Part shown: piece after piece, positions 54,600 to 63,402 of the stretch
Position numbering within the stretch: the first letter of the stretch is position 1
Layout: every line of letters begins with the position of its first letter
From: Gammaproteobacteria bacterium
Lineage (GTDB): Bacteria; Pseudomonadota; Gammaproteobacteria; Natronospirales; REEB76
Assembly: GCA_027315405.1 (NCBI GenBank)
Contig: DAHUYB010000040.1
Span: 43,387 to 107,386 of the forward strand
Direction of reading: 5' to 3'
DNA: 64,000 nucleotides
The notes under the pieces: model-generated
What the model was told of the DNA's origin: nothing
Seen by the model: only the letters and a program-made list of their open reading frames with translations
The model's database searches: none
Made by a program: the position numbers and the translations under genes

Positions 54600-57500
54600 A
54601 TGCAGCAACGCAAACCCGACTCCAGAAAATTCCATCTCGAAAAAATCGTTACCCTTGCCAAGAAAAAAGACGCTACGCCGATATTCGAAAACTTCCTGCG
54701 GCAGTACTACGACGACATCGCCGAGGAGGATTTACTGCAGTGCACGCCGGCATATCTATATAGCGCGGCTCTCAGTCATTGGAAGTTCGGTCTGAAACGC
54801 CCCGCCGGTGAAACCCTGGTCAGGGTCTACAACCCCGACGCGAAAAACGACGGCTGGAAAAGCCCGCACACCATTATCGAAATGGTGAACGGTGACATGC
54901 CGTTCCTGGTGGACTCCACCATCATGACGCTAACCCGCCACGGTATCGGGGTGCACTTGACCGTGCATCCCATTCTTTATCTGTTGCGTGACAAACAAGA
55001 TAGCATCGTGCGTCTGGATGCCGCCGACGAGCAGCATATGAGCGGACTGGTGGAATCCTGGATGCATATAGAGGTGGACCATCAGAGCGACGCCGCCACA
55101 CTCAAGAATCTGGAGAACGAACTGCGCTCGGTTATGCATGACGTGCGCGCGACGGTGGATGACTGGCATACGATGCGGGAACGGGTGGGTGAAATCTGTG
55201 CCACCGTGGATCAATACCGGGCTTTTCTCGGCGATGCCGAGGTAGACGAAGGCCAGCGCTTTCTTGAATGGCTGGCCAATAACCATTTCACGTTCCTGGG
55301 CATCCGCGAATACAACCTGGTGAAAGAAAAAGGCGAGGATGTGCTCAGAATCGTGCCGGATTCCGGTCTTGGCATCCTGCGCGACAGCAGCGCGAAAATC
55401 TCCTCCAGTTTCCTGGTTCTGCCTCAGGATGTGCGCAAACGCGCCCGCGCCCGGGAATTCATGATCATCACCAAGGCGAACTCGCTCGCCACCGTCCACC
55501 GGCCCGGTTATCTGGACTATGTGGGCATAAAGCGCTACGACAAGGATGGCAACGTTGACGGTGAATGGCGATTCCTGGGCCTGTTCACCTCCACCGCCTA
55601 TAGCCGCAGCCCGCGTGAGATCCCGGTGTTGCGGCAAAAAGCCGCCGAGGTCATGCGTCGTTCGGGACTGCCGTCTAACAGTCATGACCTCAAGGCGCTG
55701 CTGCATATTCTCGAGACTTTTCCGCGCGACGAGTTATTCCAGAGTACCACCGACGAGCTTTTTGAAGCAGCCATGGGCGTGGTACAGCTGCAGGAACGTC
55801 AGCGAGTCAAATTGTTCATCCGCCGCGACAGTTTCGGGCGGTTTTTTTCCTGTCTCGTATACCTGCCGCGCGAGCGTTACAACAGCCAGGTGCGCTTTAG
55901 GATCGAAAACATCCTATTCAAGGCGCTCAACGGCAAGAGTGTCGAACACAATGTGCATTTGTCCGAGTCGGCGCTGGCGCGCGTGCATATTATCGTGCGC
56001 ACCACGCCCTGGAAATTACCCGAATACAACCGGGTCGCGTTGGAACAGGAAATTGCTCTGGCGGTACGCTCCTGGTCGGATGAGCTGCGGGAAGTACTGA
56101 TCACGAGGTTCGGCGAAGAACAAGGGCTGAAATTCTTTGGCCGCTACGGCAATCAATTTCCGGTTGCTTATCAGGAGGATATAAAGGCCAAAGCAGCGGT
56201 GTTCGACATTGAACAGATGGACGCGCTCATCGGCGAGGACAGTCTGTGCATGAGTCTTTACCGCCCCAAGCACATGCCCGATGGTTACTTGCGCTTCAAA
56301 ATTTTTCACCGCGAACGGGAAATTTCCATCTCCGATGCCTTGCCGATGCTGGAAAACATGGGCGTGCGCGTCATGGGTGAGCGCCCCTACAAGATCACAA
56401 TGCCGGACGAATCCATCATCTGGGTTCAGGATTTCGAACTGATTTACGCCGGTGAACTGGAAGTAGAAGAGGTAAAAACCAGTTTCCAGGAGCAGTTCGC
56501 CCGGGTGTGGCGCGGCGAGGCAGAGAACGACGGTTTCAACCGCCTGGTCCTGGGCGCGGGACTGAACTGGCGACAGACCATGTTGCTGCGCGCTTATTGT
56601 AAATACCTGTTGCAAACCAGCCTGTCCTTCAGTCCGGCCTACATGGAACGCACTCTCGCCGGCAATCCACGGATCGCGGCTTTGCTGGTGCAATACTTCG
56701 AGGCCCGCCATGATCCCAAGGGCGCCAAGGAGCGCGACGCGCTGATTGCGCACTACACGGATGAGGTTGATAAGGCGTTGGAATCGGTATCGAGTCTGGA
56801 TGACGACCGCATCCTGCGGAGCTTCCTCAACGTGGTACGCGCCACCATCCGAACCAACTATTTCCAGACCATCAAGGGTGGTGAACATAAGCCGTATGTG
56901 TCCTTCAAATTCGATCCCTCGCAGATACCGGAATTGCCGCTGCCGCGGCCGATGTACGAGATCTGGGTGTATTCACCGCGCGTCGAGGCTGTGCATCTGC
57001 GCGGCGGCAAGGTGGCGCGCGGAGGTATCCGTTGGTCGGATCGACGTGAAGATTTCCGCACCGAGGTTCTGGGTCTGATGAAAGCACAGCAGGTCAAGAA
57101 TACCGTGATCGTGCCGGTGGGCTCCAAAGGCGGCTTCTATGTGAAACAACCGCCGCGCGACGACAACCGTGAAGCACTCATGCAAGAGGTGATTTTCTGC
57201 TACCAGACTTTCATGCGCGGCCTGTTGGACCTGACCGATAACATCATGAGCGGTAAGATCGTGCCGCCGCCGCAGGTGGTGCGCCACGATGACGATGATC
57301 CCTATCTGGTGGTGGCAGCAGACAAGGGCACCGCGAGTTTTTCCGATATCGCCAACGGCATATCCGCGGATTACCACTTCTGGCTGGGCGATGCCTTCGC
57401 ATCCGGCGGCTCCGCCGGCTATGACCACAAGAAGATGGCTATCACCGCCAAGGGTGCCTGGGAATCGGTGAAACGCCATTTCCGCGAGATGGGCATCGAC

Positions 57501-59423
57501 ATACAAACTACCGCCTTTACCGTGGTGGGCATCGGCGACATGTCCGGCGATGTGTTCGGCAACGGCATGCTGCTGTCGCGGCATATCAAGCTGTTGGCGG
57601 CCTTCGATCACCGCCACATTTTTCTGGATCCGAACCCGGATTCAGAAACCAGTTTCAAGGAGCGCGAACGGATCTTCAATCTGGCGCGCTCTTCCTGGGC
57701 GGACTACGACAGCAAACTGATTTCCGCCGGCGGCGGCGTATTCCCGCGCTCCGCCAAAGTTATCAAGATCAGTACTGAGACACGCCAGACTCTGGGCACC
57801 GAAGCTCACCAACTGACGCCTGCGGAGCTTATACGCGCGATTCTCAAGGCGCCGGTCGCCCTGTTGTGGAATGGCGGCATCGGCACCTATGTGAAATCCA
57901 GCCGTGAGACCAATGCCGAAGTCGGTGATCGCAACAACGACGCGGTGCGCATCAATGGCCGTGATTTGCGCTGCAAGGTTGTGGGTGAAGGCGGCAATCT
58001 GGGCTGCACCCAGCTGGGCCGCGTGGAATATGCCCTCAATGGCGGGCGTCTCAACACCGACTTCATAGACAACTCCGCCGGTGTGGATACTTCAGATCAC
58101 GAAGTCAATATAAAAATCCTCCTCAACGTGGTGGCAAGCGAGAAGCGTTTTACCGAAGACCAGCGCAACTTGCTGCTGGCCAGCATGACCGACGAAGTGA
58201 GTACCTTGGTGCTACGCGACAATTACATGCAGGCCCAGGCCCTGTCCATGGCCGAATCCCAGGCGGCGGCACGCATTAATGAACATGCCTACCTGATGCA
58301 CTTGTTGGAGAAATCCGGCCTGCTCAACCGTGGCATCGAATTCCTGCCCAGCGATGAGCAACTCAAGGAACGCCGTTCCACCACCCATGGGCTCACCCGC
58401 CCGGAACTCGCCGTGTTGTTGGCCTACAGCAAGATCACTATCTACAACGCGCTGCTGGGCTCGGATGTGGCCGAAGATCCGTATCTTGCCAACGAACTGG
58501 AAAACTATTTCCCCACGGCGCTGCGCAAGAAATATCACGAGTTCATGCCAAAACACCGGCTACGTCGCGAGATTATAGCCACCGCCATCACCAACAGCAT
58601 GGTCAATCGCATGGGACCGACCTTCGCGCAACGTACACAGGAGGAAAGCGGTGTCGGCATCGCCTCCGTAGCGCGCGCCTACACCATTGCCCGTGAAAGT
58701 TTTGACATGGTGGGTGTATGGTCCGCGATCGAGGCACTCGACAACCGCGTACCTGCGAATGTACAGATTGTCATGGCGGTACAGGCGGTGGGGCTGTTGA
58801 AGCATGCTAGCCGCTGGCTGTTGGACCATCTCCATGGCCGCCTCGACATCGCCGCCACCGTGCCGCTGTACCGCCCCGGCATCGAGCTGCTGACCACCCA
58901 GATGGCCGCGGTCCTGAGCGAATCCCAAGTGGACCTCTACCATCGCATGCTGCAGCAGTATATTGATGTGGGTGTGCCGGACTCCCTGGCCCATCACATC
59001 GCTGCGCTCCCGACCCTGTACCCCGCCTTCGACCTGGTGAACGTGGCCCGCAAGACCAAACTGCCGGTGGATGTGGTGGCGGGTATTTATTTTTACATCG
59101 GCCGGGAGCTGGATCTGGACTGGCTGCGCGGCCAAATCGAAACCCTTAGCGTCGATGGTCATTGGCAGGCGGAAGCGCGCACCACCCTGCGCGAGAACCT
59201 GTATTTACAGCAGCAGGCACTCACGGCTCAGGCGCTAAACAAGGCCACGGACGCGCGCACCGCCATGGATCACCTGCATGCCTGGCTCGCAGAGCACGCC
59301 ACACGCATCCAGCACACGCAACGGGTTCTGGGTGACATGAAAAACGCCAATATCAGCGATTTCCCGAGTCTTTCGGTGGCCATGCAGGAAGTCCACAAGC
59401 TGGCGCGCATCACAACCGGCTGA
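54600..59423 (+). CDS. gdhB: Large NAD-specific glutamate dehydrogenase
   Basis: 1607 residues, the size of the ~180-kDa NAD-GDH class. The long N-terminal regulatory part (ACT-like segments, e.g. TIIEMVNGDMPFLVDSTIMT) occupies about half. The catalytic domain has AVHLRGGKVARGGIRWSDRR (~795-814) and KNTVIVPVGSKGGFYVK with the substrate Lys. The dinucleotide fold is around VVGIGDMSGDVFGNGMLLS, and KVVGEGGNLGCTQLGRVEYA follows. The C-terminal helical domain is complete. It deaminates glutamate to 2-oxoglutarate with NAD, a catabolic role suiting the amino-acid degradation genes around. It is probably transcribed from its own promoter after the operon terminator. Confidence 0.95.
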   Translation: MQQRKPDSRKFHLEKIVTLAKKKDATPIFENFLRQYYDDIAEEDLLQCTPAYLYSAALSHWKFGLKRPAGETLVRVYNPDAKNDGWKSPHTIIEMVNGDMPFLVDSTIMTLTRHGIGVHLTVHPILYLLRDKQDSIVRLDAADEQHMSGLVESWMHIEVDHQSDAATLKNLENELRSVMHDVRATVDDWHTMRERVGEICATVDQYRAFLGDAEVDEGQRFLEWLANNHFTFLGIREYNLVKEKGEDVLRIVPDSGLGILRDSSAKISSSFLVLPQDVRKRARAREFMIITKANSLATVHRPGYLDYVGIKRYDKDGNVDGEWRFLGLFTSTAYSRSPREIPVLRQKAAEVMRRSGLPSNSHDLKALLHILETFPRDELFQSTTDELFEAAMGVVQLQERQRVKLFIRRDSFGRFFSCLVYLPRERYNSQVRFRIENILFKALNGKSVEHNVHLSESALARVHIIVRTTPWKLPEYNRVALEQEIALAVRSWSDELREVLITRFGEEQGLKFFGRYGNQFPVAYQEDIKAKAAVFDIEQMDALIGEDSLCMSLYRPKHMPDGYLRFKIFHREREISISDALPMLENMGVRVMGERPYKITMPDESIIWVQDFELIYAGELEVEEVKTSFQEQFARVWRGEAENDGFNRLVLGAGLNWRQTMLLRAYCKYLLQTSLSFSPAYMERTLAGNPRIAALLVQYFEARHDPKGAKERDALIAHYTDEVDKALESVSSLDDDRILRSFLNVVRATIRTNYFQTIKGGEHKPYVSFKFDPSQIPELPLPRPMYEIWVYSPRVEAVHLRGGKVARGGIRWSDRREDFRTEVLGLMKAQQVKNTVIVPVGSKGGFYVKQPPRDDNREALMQEVIFCYQTFMRGLLDLTDNIMSGKIVPPPQVVRHDDDDPYLVVAADKGTASFSDIANGISADYHFWLGDAFASGGSAGYDHKKMAITAKGAWESVKRHFREMGIDIQTTAFTVVGIGDMSGDVFGNGMLLSRHIKLLAAFDHRHIFLDPNPDSETSFKERERIFNLARSSWADYDSKLISAGGGVFPRSAKVIKISTETRQTLGTEAHQLTPAELIRAILKAPVALLWNGGIGTYVKSSRETNAEVGDRNNDAVRINGRDLRCKVVGEGGNLGCTQLGRVEYALNGGRLNTDFIDNSAGVDTSDHEVNIKILLNVVASEKRFTEDQRNLLLASMTDEVSTLVLRDNYMQAQALSMAESQAAARINEHAYLMHLLEKSGLLNRGIEFLPSDEQLKERRSTTHGLTRPELAVLLAYSKITIYNALLGSDVAEDPYLANELENYFPTALRKKYHEFMPKHRLRREIIATAITNSMVNRMGPTFAQRTQEESGVGIASVARAYTIARESFDMVGVWSAIEALDNRVPANVQIVMAVQAVGLLKHASRWLLDHLHGRLDIAATVPLYRPGIELLTTQMAAVLSESQVDLYHRMLQQYIDVGVPDSLAHHIAALPTLYPAFDLVNVARKTKLPVDVVAGIYFYIGRELDLDWLRGQIETLSVDGHWQAEARTTLRENLYLQQQALTAQALNKATDARTAMDHLHAWLAEHATRIQHTQRVLGDMKNANISDFPSLSVAMQEVHKLARITTG

Positions 59424-59435
59424 AAATTCTTCATC

Positions 59436-60731
59436 ATGGCCACTTCGGAAAATACCGCTGACTACAGGCGCGTGCTGCGCACACTCTCGGATCGCATCGT
59501 GGTGGCGCAAAAACCCATCCGCATTCTTGATCACATCAAATGGGACAACAGCATCCAAACGGAGTTCTTCAAGAACAGCGCTAAAGAACTGCCCAAGATT
59601 GATAAATCCTATTACGACAATCGCTCTTTAGGGTTCGACGCCGCACAGAAACGCAGTGAATTTCAGGAAATCGAACTGGATATCGCCAGTGCACTTGGCC
59701 AGTACAATCCCCTGGGCGGGATCATGCGCCGCATGTGCCGCGAATACTCCCAGGTGGTGCGCATGCTGGAAGCCCGCGGCACAGCGGATTTTGCGGCGAT
59801 TTCCCGGGAACTTTACGGCTCCGCCAGCGATGCCTTCCACACCGGCGGGCCGACGCTTGCCGATCTTGGAAAACTGTTGAGTGATGCCATTTCGAATATT
59901 GACCAGAGCGAGCTGTTGAAGCCCGCAGCGAAAACCATTTCCGGCGAGGAGGCGGTCGGTATTCTGCAAAAACGCATGAATCAAGCTTTCGCTGAATCGC
60001 AGGACGCCATGCGCGTGATCCTGTCCGATGGCATCCTGGCAGATGCCGCCGCCGGCGCCGACTACATCAAAATCCGCAAGGACGCCAAGTTCAATGATCG
60101 CGATCTGCGGGTGCTGGAAGTGCACGAGGGCTGGGTGCATCTTGGCACCACCTTGAATGGCAGCGGCCAGCCGGTTTGCACCTTCCTCGCCAAAGGCCCG
60201 CCCTCCTCCACCATCACTCAGGAAGGCCTCGCCATCCTCATGGAGATACTCACTTTCTCTTCCTATCCGAGCCGTCTCAAGCGGCTCGCGAACCGCATCC
60301 GTGCCGTGCACATCGCTGAGCAGGGCGGCAATTTCCTGGATGTGTACCGCTTTTATCTGACGCAGAACACTGGCGAGGAGGAAAGCTTCGCCAACGCCTC
60401 GCGCATCTTCCGCGGCAGCACACCCGCCGGCCAGCCCTTTACCAAGGACTTGTCCTATAACAAGGGTTTTATCATGATTTACAACTATATCCGGCTGGCG
60501 GTAAAGAAGGGCATGCTACACCGCATCCCCATGCTGTTCTGCGGCAAGACCACGCTGGAGGACGTGCGCACACTGGCGCAATACGTGGATGAAGGCATCA
60601 TCACGCCGCCGCGCTTCCTGCCACCGCCGTTCGCGGACCTGAATGGCATCACTGCGTGGATGTGTTATTCGAATTTTCTCAACAAACTGGATCTGGCGCG
60701 TATTCAGGATGATTACGCCGCGATTCTTTGA
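59436..60731 (+). CDS. QEGLA-motif protein (DUF1704, putative metallo-carboxypeptidase family)
   Basis: 431 residues. The name-giving motif ITQEGLAILMEIL lies near residue 262. About 30 residues earlier VLEVHEGWVHLGTTLNG contains an HExxxH pattern (His230, Glu231, His235), the zinc motif of this family; eukaryotic relatives (MATCAP) act as tyrosine carboxypeptidases. SYNKGFIMIYNYIRLAVKKG and HRIPMLFCGKTTLEDVRTLA are also typical. Bacterial members are annotated as flavohemoglobin-expression modulators, a role not tested here. Its start is only 12 bases after the glutamate dehydrogenase stop, so both are likely on one transcript. Confidence 0.88.
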   Translation: MATSENTADYRRVLRTLSDRIVVAQKPIRILDHIKWDNSIQTEFFKNSAKELPKIDKSYYDNRSLGFDAAQKRSEFQEIELDIASALGQYNPLGGIMRRMCREYSQVVRMLEARGTADFAAISRELYGSASDAFHTGGPTLADLGKLLSDAISNIDQSELLKPAAKTISGEEAVGILQKRMNQAFAESQDAMRVILSDGILADAAAGADYIKIRKDAKFNDRDLRVLEVHEGWVHLGTTLNGSGQPVCTFLAKGPPSSTITQEGLAILMEILTFSSYPSRLKRLANRIRAVHIAEQGGNFLDVYRFYLTQNTGEEESFANASRIFRGSTPAGQPFTKDLSYNKGFIMIYNYIRLAVKKGMLHRIPMLFCGKTTLEDVRTLAQYVDEGIITPPRFLPPPFADLNGITAWMCYSNFLNKLDLARIQDDYAAIL

Positions 60732-60789
60732 TTGCCATTGTTCTAACTACCCTTGTGTGTTGCACGCGCGGGAGTATGGGAGGATAGGT

Positions 60790-60890
60790 TTTGGTCTGGT
60801 AGATCGTCTAACCAGACACCGTGGGAGAGCGTGGGTCGCCGGACCGTATTTGATCAACCCGAACAGTTGCTGGGGCTTCGAGCCCGCATT
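60790..60890 (+). ncRNA. Candidate bridge-RNA-like structured segment upstream of the IS110 remnant
   Basis: The noncoding stretch before the transposase start contains three nested-free hairpins: GTCTGGT/ACCAGAC (60794-60817, 10-base loop), GGGT/ACCC (60833-60860, 20-base loop) and GGGCT/AGCCC (60873-60885, TCG loop). IS110-group elements are known to encode a guiding (bridge) RNA with target- and donor-binding loops just upstream of the transposase on the same strand. That this segment is such an RNA is inference from position and folding by eye. Confidence 0.35.
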
Positions 60891-60944
60891 ATTGCAAGAT
60901 TGGGAGGTGTAACCATATTGGAGAAGTCCTTTTGTGTAATTGTA

Positions 60945-61384
60945 ATGGGTATAGATATTGCCAAAGATAGTTTTGAAGTGGCGGTACTGCCGGGTGACAC
61001 ACGCTGGGATGGGGCCCCGGGAACCCAGACGTTGGATGCTCTGGTGCACCGTTGCGAAACGCTGCACCCTGATTTGATCGTGTGTGAAGCCACCGGGGGC
61101 TATGAGTTGCGGGTAGTCAGTGCCTTGGGGCGGCCGGCCTGCCCATCACGGTAGTCAATCCCCGCCAAATGCGTGACTTTGCCAAAGCCACCGGAAAGCT
61201 GGCCAAGACCGATCGAATTGATGCCGAGGTCATCGCCCACTTTGGCCTCAGCATCCGCCCGGCGATACGCCCGCTTCCGGGCGCCGAGAGCCGTGCATTA
61301 CAAGGTTACCTCACCCGCCACCGGCAACTGGTAGAGGTTTGGCTGAATTCAGAGCCACCATATGAATTAATCATCAACTTTTGA
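60945..61384 (+). pseudogene. IS110-family transposase, frameshifted and 3'-truncated
   Basis: The ATG at 60945 begins MGIDIAKDSFEVAVLPGD with the first Asp of the DEDD/RuvC-like catalytic domain; VCEATGGYELRVV carries the Glu. The frame breaks near 61130-61140 (GRPACPSR-stop). The sequence then continues in the next frame as LPITVVNPRQMRDFAKATGK and KTDRIDAEVIAHFGL, holding the third acidic residue. After LTRHRQLVEV, near 61335, homology ends and an unrelated WLNSEPPYELIINF closes the frame at 61384. The C-terminal half, with the conserved Ser-containing domain, is missing. The element cannot move by itself. Confidence 0.85.
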
Positions 61385-61411
61385 TGTGCTTTTTTAGTAA
61401 GGATCTCACGC

Positions 61412-63220
61412 ATGAAAGCTGATGACGACGTGTTAGCGCAACGGCAGACTCTCATGCGGGAAGCGCTTGCCGCACACCGGCAGGGTGATTTCACTGTCGC
61501 TGAAGCTCGCTACCGCCAAATACTGAAACAATTTCCAGCGCATGCAAATGCAATACACTTTCTAGGTTTGCTGTCCCATCAGGTCGGAGATAATGAAGCA
61601 GCACTCAAGCTATTGCGACGCGCCATTGAACTAAGCCCCAAGAGCTATTTGTATCGCCATAATCTGGCTGGTGTATTCCGCACACTTCGCAGGTATGCCG
61701 AAGCCGAAAAATGTTACCAGGAGACGCTCGCACTAAAACCCAAACATACGGACGCTATTATTGGGCTCGCATTGGCACGCATGGCGCAAAACCGCTTTGG
61801 GGATGCTCTCGCGAGCTATGAGCACGCATTAGCGATAGAACCACGAAATTTTGAAGTTTGGATTGGACGGGGCGCCGCGCAGGTTGAGCTGGCACGCCGT
61901 ACCGAGGCGCTCGTATGTTATCGGGAAGCCAGGGCACTCGTCGCGCAGGATGCTGACAAACTACAACGTGTGGGGCTTGCCTTCCTCAACACTGATGCCG
62001 CTGAAGAAGCATGTGACTGTTTTGAAAGTGCGATAGCAATTCGATCGGATTATGTGGACGCACATAATAATTTAGGTATCGCGTTGAGTGAGCTGGGCAA
62101 TTTGAAGGGCGCGGCAGAACACTTTAGCGAAGCCTTGTGTATCAAACCAGATCACGCCAGTGCGTGGCACAATCTTGTTGGCATCGTCCATCTTAACTCC
62201 GGGGACCCACTCTGGAAACCTCTCATGTCGCTGTCAGATGAAATGCAGTCACGGCCAGCAGCAGATGCCATCCTGCTGCATTTTTCCTTGGGCAAGGTCT
62301 GGGAAGATGCCGGTGAATATGAACGCGCTTTCCGGCATTTTCTTGATGGTAACCGCTTACAGCGTTACGCTTTGGACTACAACGAAGAGCGTCAGGCAAA
62401 CTATCACCACAATTTTATCCGCTATTTCGATTCTGCATTTATGGCTTCGCATGCCAACGAAGGGTGTGACGATGGATCGCCGATATTCATCATCGGCATG
62501 CCGCGATCGGGTACTACACTGGTGGAGCAAATATTGGCGAGCCATCCTCTGGTGTATGGTGCAGGCGAGCAACATCTGCTACGCCAGTGCCTAGATATGG
62601 AGCTGGGACCGCTAGCCAGCGACGACGAGCTGCCGCGACGGCTTTTGCTCATGGATGACAAAAGTCTTAAACACATCGGCGAACGCTACTTGAGCGCAAT
62701 AAAGGAACTCGCGCCAACGGCTGCACGCATCACCGATAAGTTGCCAGGCAACATGGTACTGGTCGGCCTAATTCATCTGGTGTTCCCTCGTGCACGCATT
62801 ATTCACTGCCTGCGGGAGCCTTTGGATACTTGCATCTCCTGTTTTTCACAACACTTCACTACCGGGTACCATTTCAGCTATGAACTTGGCGAGCTGGGTC
62901 GGTTCTACCGCTTATATGACGAGCTGATGAATCATTGGCGCGCAGTACTGCCCCTAGGAAGTATGCTGGAAGTACACTACGAGGATGTGGTTGCAGATAT
63001 AGAGGGACAAGCACGAAAACTGGTGGCGTTTTGCGATTTGCCGTGGGATGAATCCTGCTTGCGGTTCTATGCGTCCCCTCGGCTGGTTAAGACCGCGAGC
63101 CTAGCTCAGGTCCGTCAGCCGATTTATGGAAGTTCGATCGGACGTTGGAAACATTACGAACAATTCCTGGATCCACTCATGCAATCTCTGTCCGGGATAA
63201 GGAAACAGAGATTAAGATGA
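61412..63220 (+). CDS. TPR-containing sulfotransferase
   Basis: 602 residues. The first ~270 hold about seven tetratricopeptide repeats (e.g. AEARYRQILKQFPAHANAIH, YAEAEKCYQETLALKPKHTD, NLGIALSELGNLKGAAEHFS). The C-terminal sulfotransferase domain has the PAPS 5'-phosphosulfate loop FIIGMPRSGTTLVEQIL (~354-370) and the 3'-phosphate motif ARIIHCLREPLDTCISCF. KLPGNMVLVGLIHLVFP is conserved. Such proteins transfer sulfate from PAPS to peptides, sugars or tyrosines; the acceptor is unknown, with export polysaccharide one option. GC is lower than in the preceding genes and it follows the IS110 remnant, suggesting acquisition. A paralogue converges from the right end. Confidence 0.87.
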   Translation: MKADDDVLAQRQTLMREALAAHRQGDFTVAEARYRQILKQFPAHANAIHFLGLLSHQVGDNEAALKLLRRAIELSPKSYLYRHNLAGVFRTLRRYAEAEKCYQETLALKPKHTDAIIGLALARMAQNRFGDALASYEHALAIEPRNFEVWIGRGAAQVELARRTEALVCYREARALVAQDADKLQRVGLAFLNTDAAEEACDCFESAIAIRSDYVDAHNNLGIALSELGNLKGAAEHFSEALCIKPDHASAWHNLVGIVHLNSGDPLWKPLMSLSDEMQSRPAADAILLHFSLGKVWEDAGEYERAFRHFLDGNRLQRYALDYNEERQANYHHNFIRYFDSAFMASHANEGCDDGSPIFIIGMPRSGTTLVEQILASHPLVYGAGEQHLLRQCLDMELGPLASDDELPRRLLLMDDKSLKHIGERYLSAIKELAPTAARITDKLPGNMVLVGLIHLVFPRARIIHCLREPLDTCISCFSQHFTTGYHFSYELGELGRFYRLYDELMNHWRAVLPLGSMLEVHYEDVVADIEGQARKLVAFCDLPWDESCLRFYASPRLVKTASLAQVRQPIYGSSIGRWKHYEQFLDPLMQSLSGIRKQRLR

Positions 63221-63402
63221 TGACGGACTGGATATGTCATGGATCACGGCACTCACCATAATTCAACCTATGGGTGAGGAAAGAAAATAGCATTTGTGAT
63301 GCGGAGGTTCAGGATTCGTTCGCTCCATCCATCTCATTGACATTTAGTGGTTTGAATATCCGAACCGGTGATGCAAAGACTCTTGTCAACACAGCATGAG
63401 AA

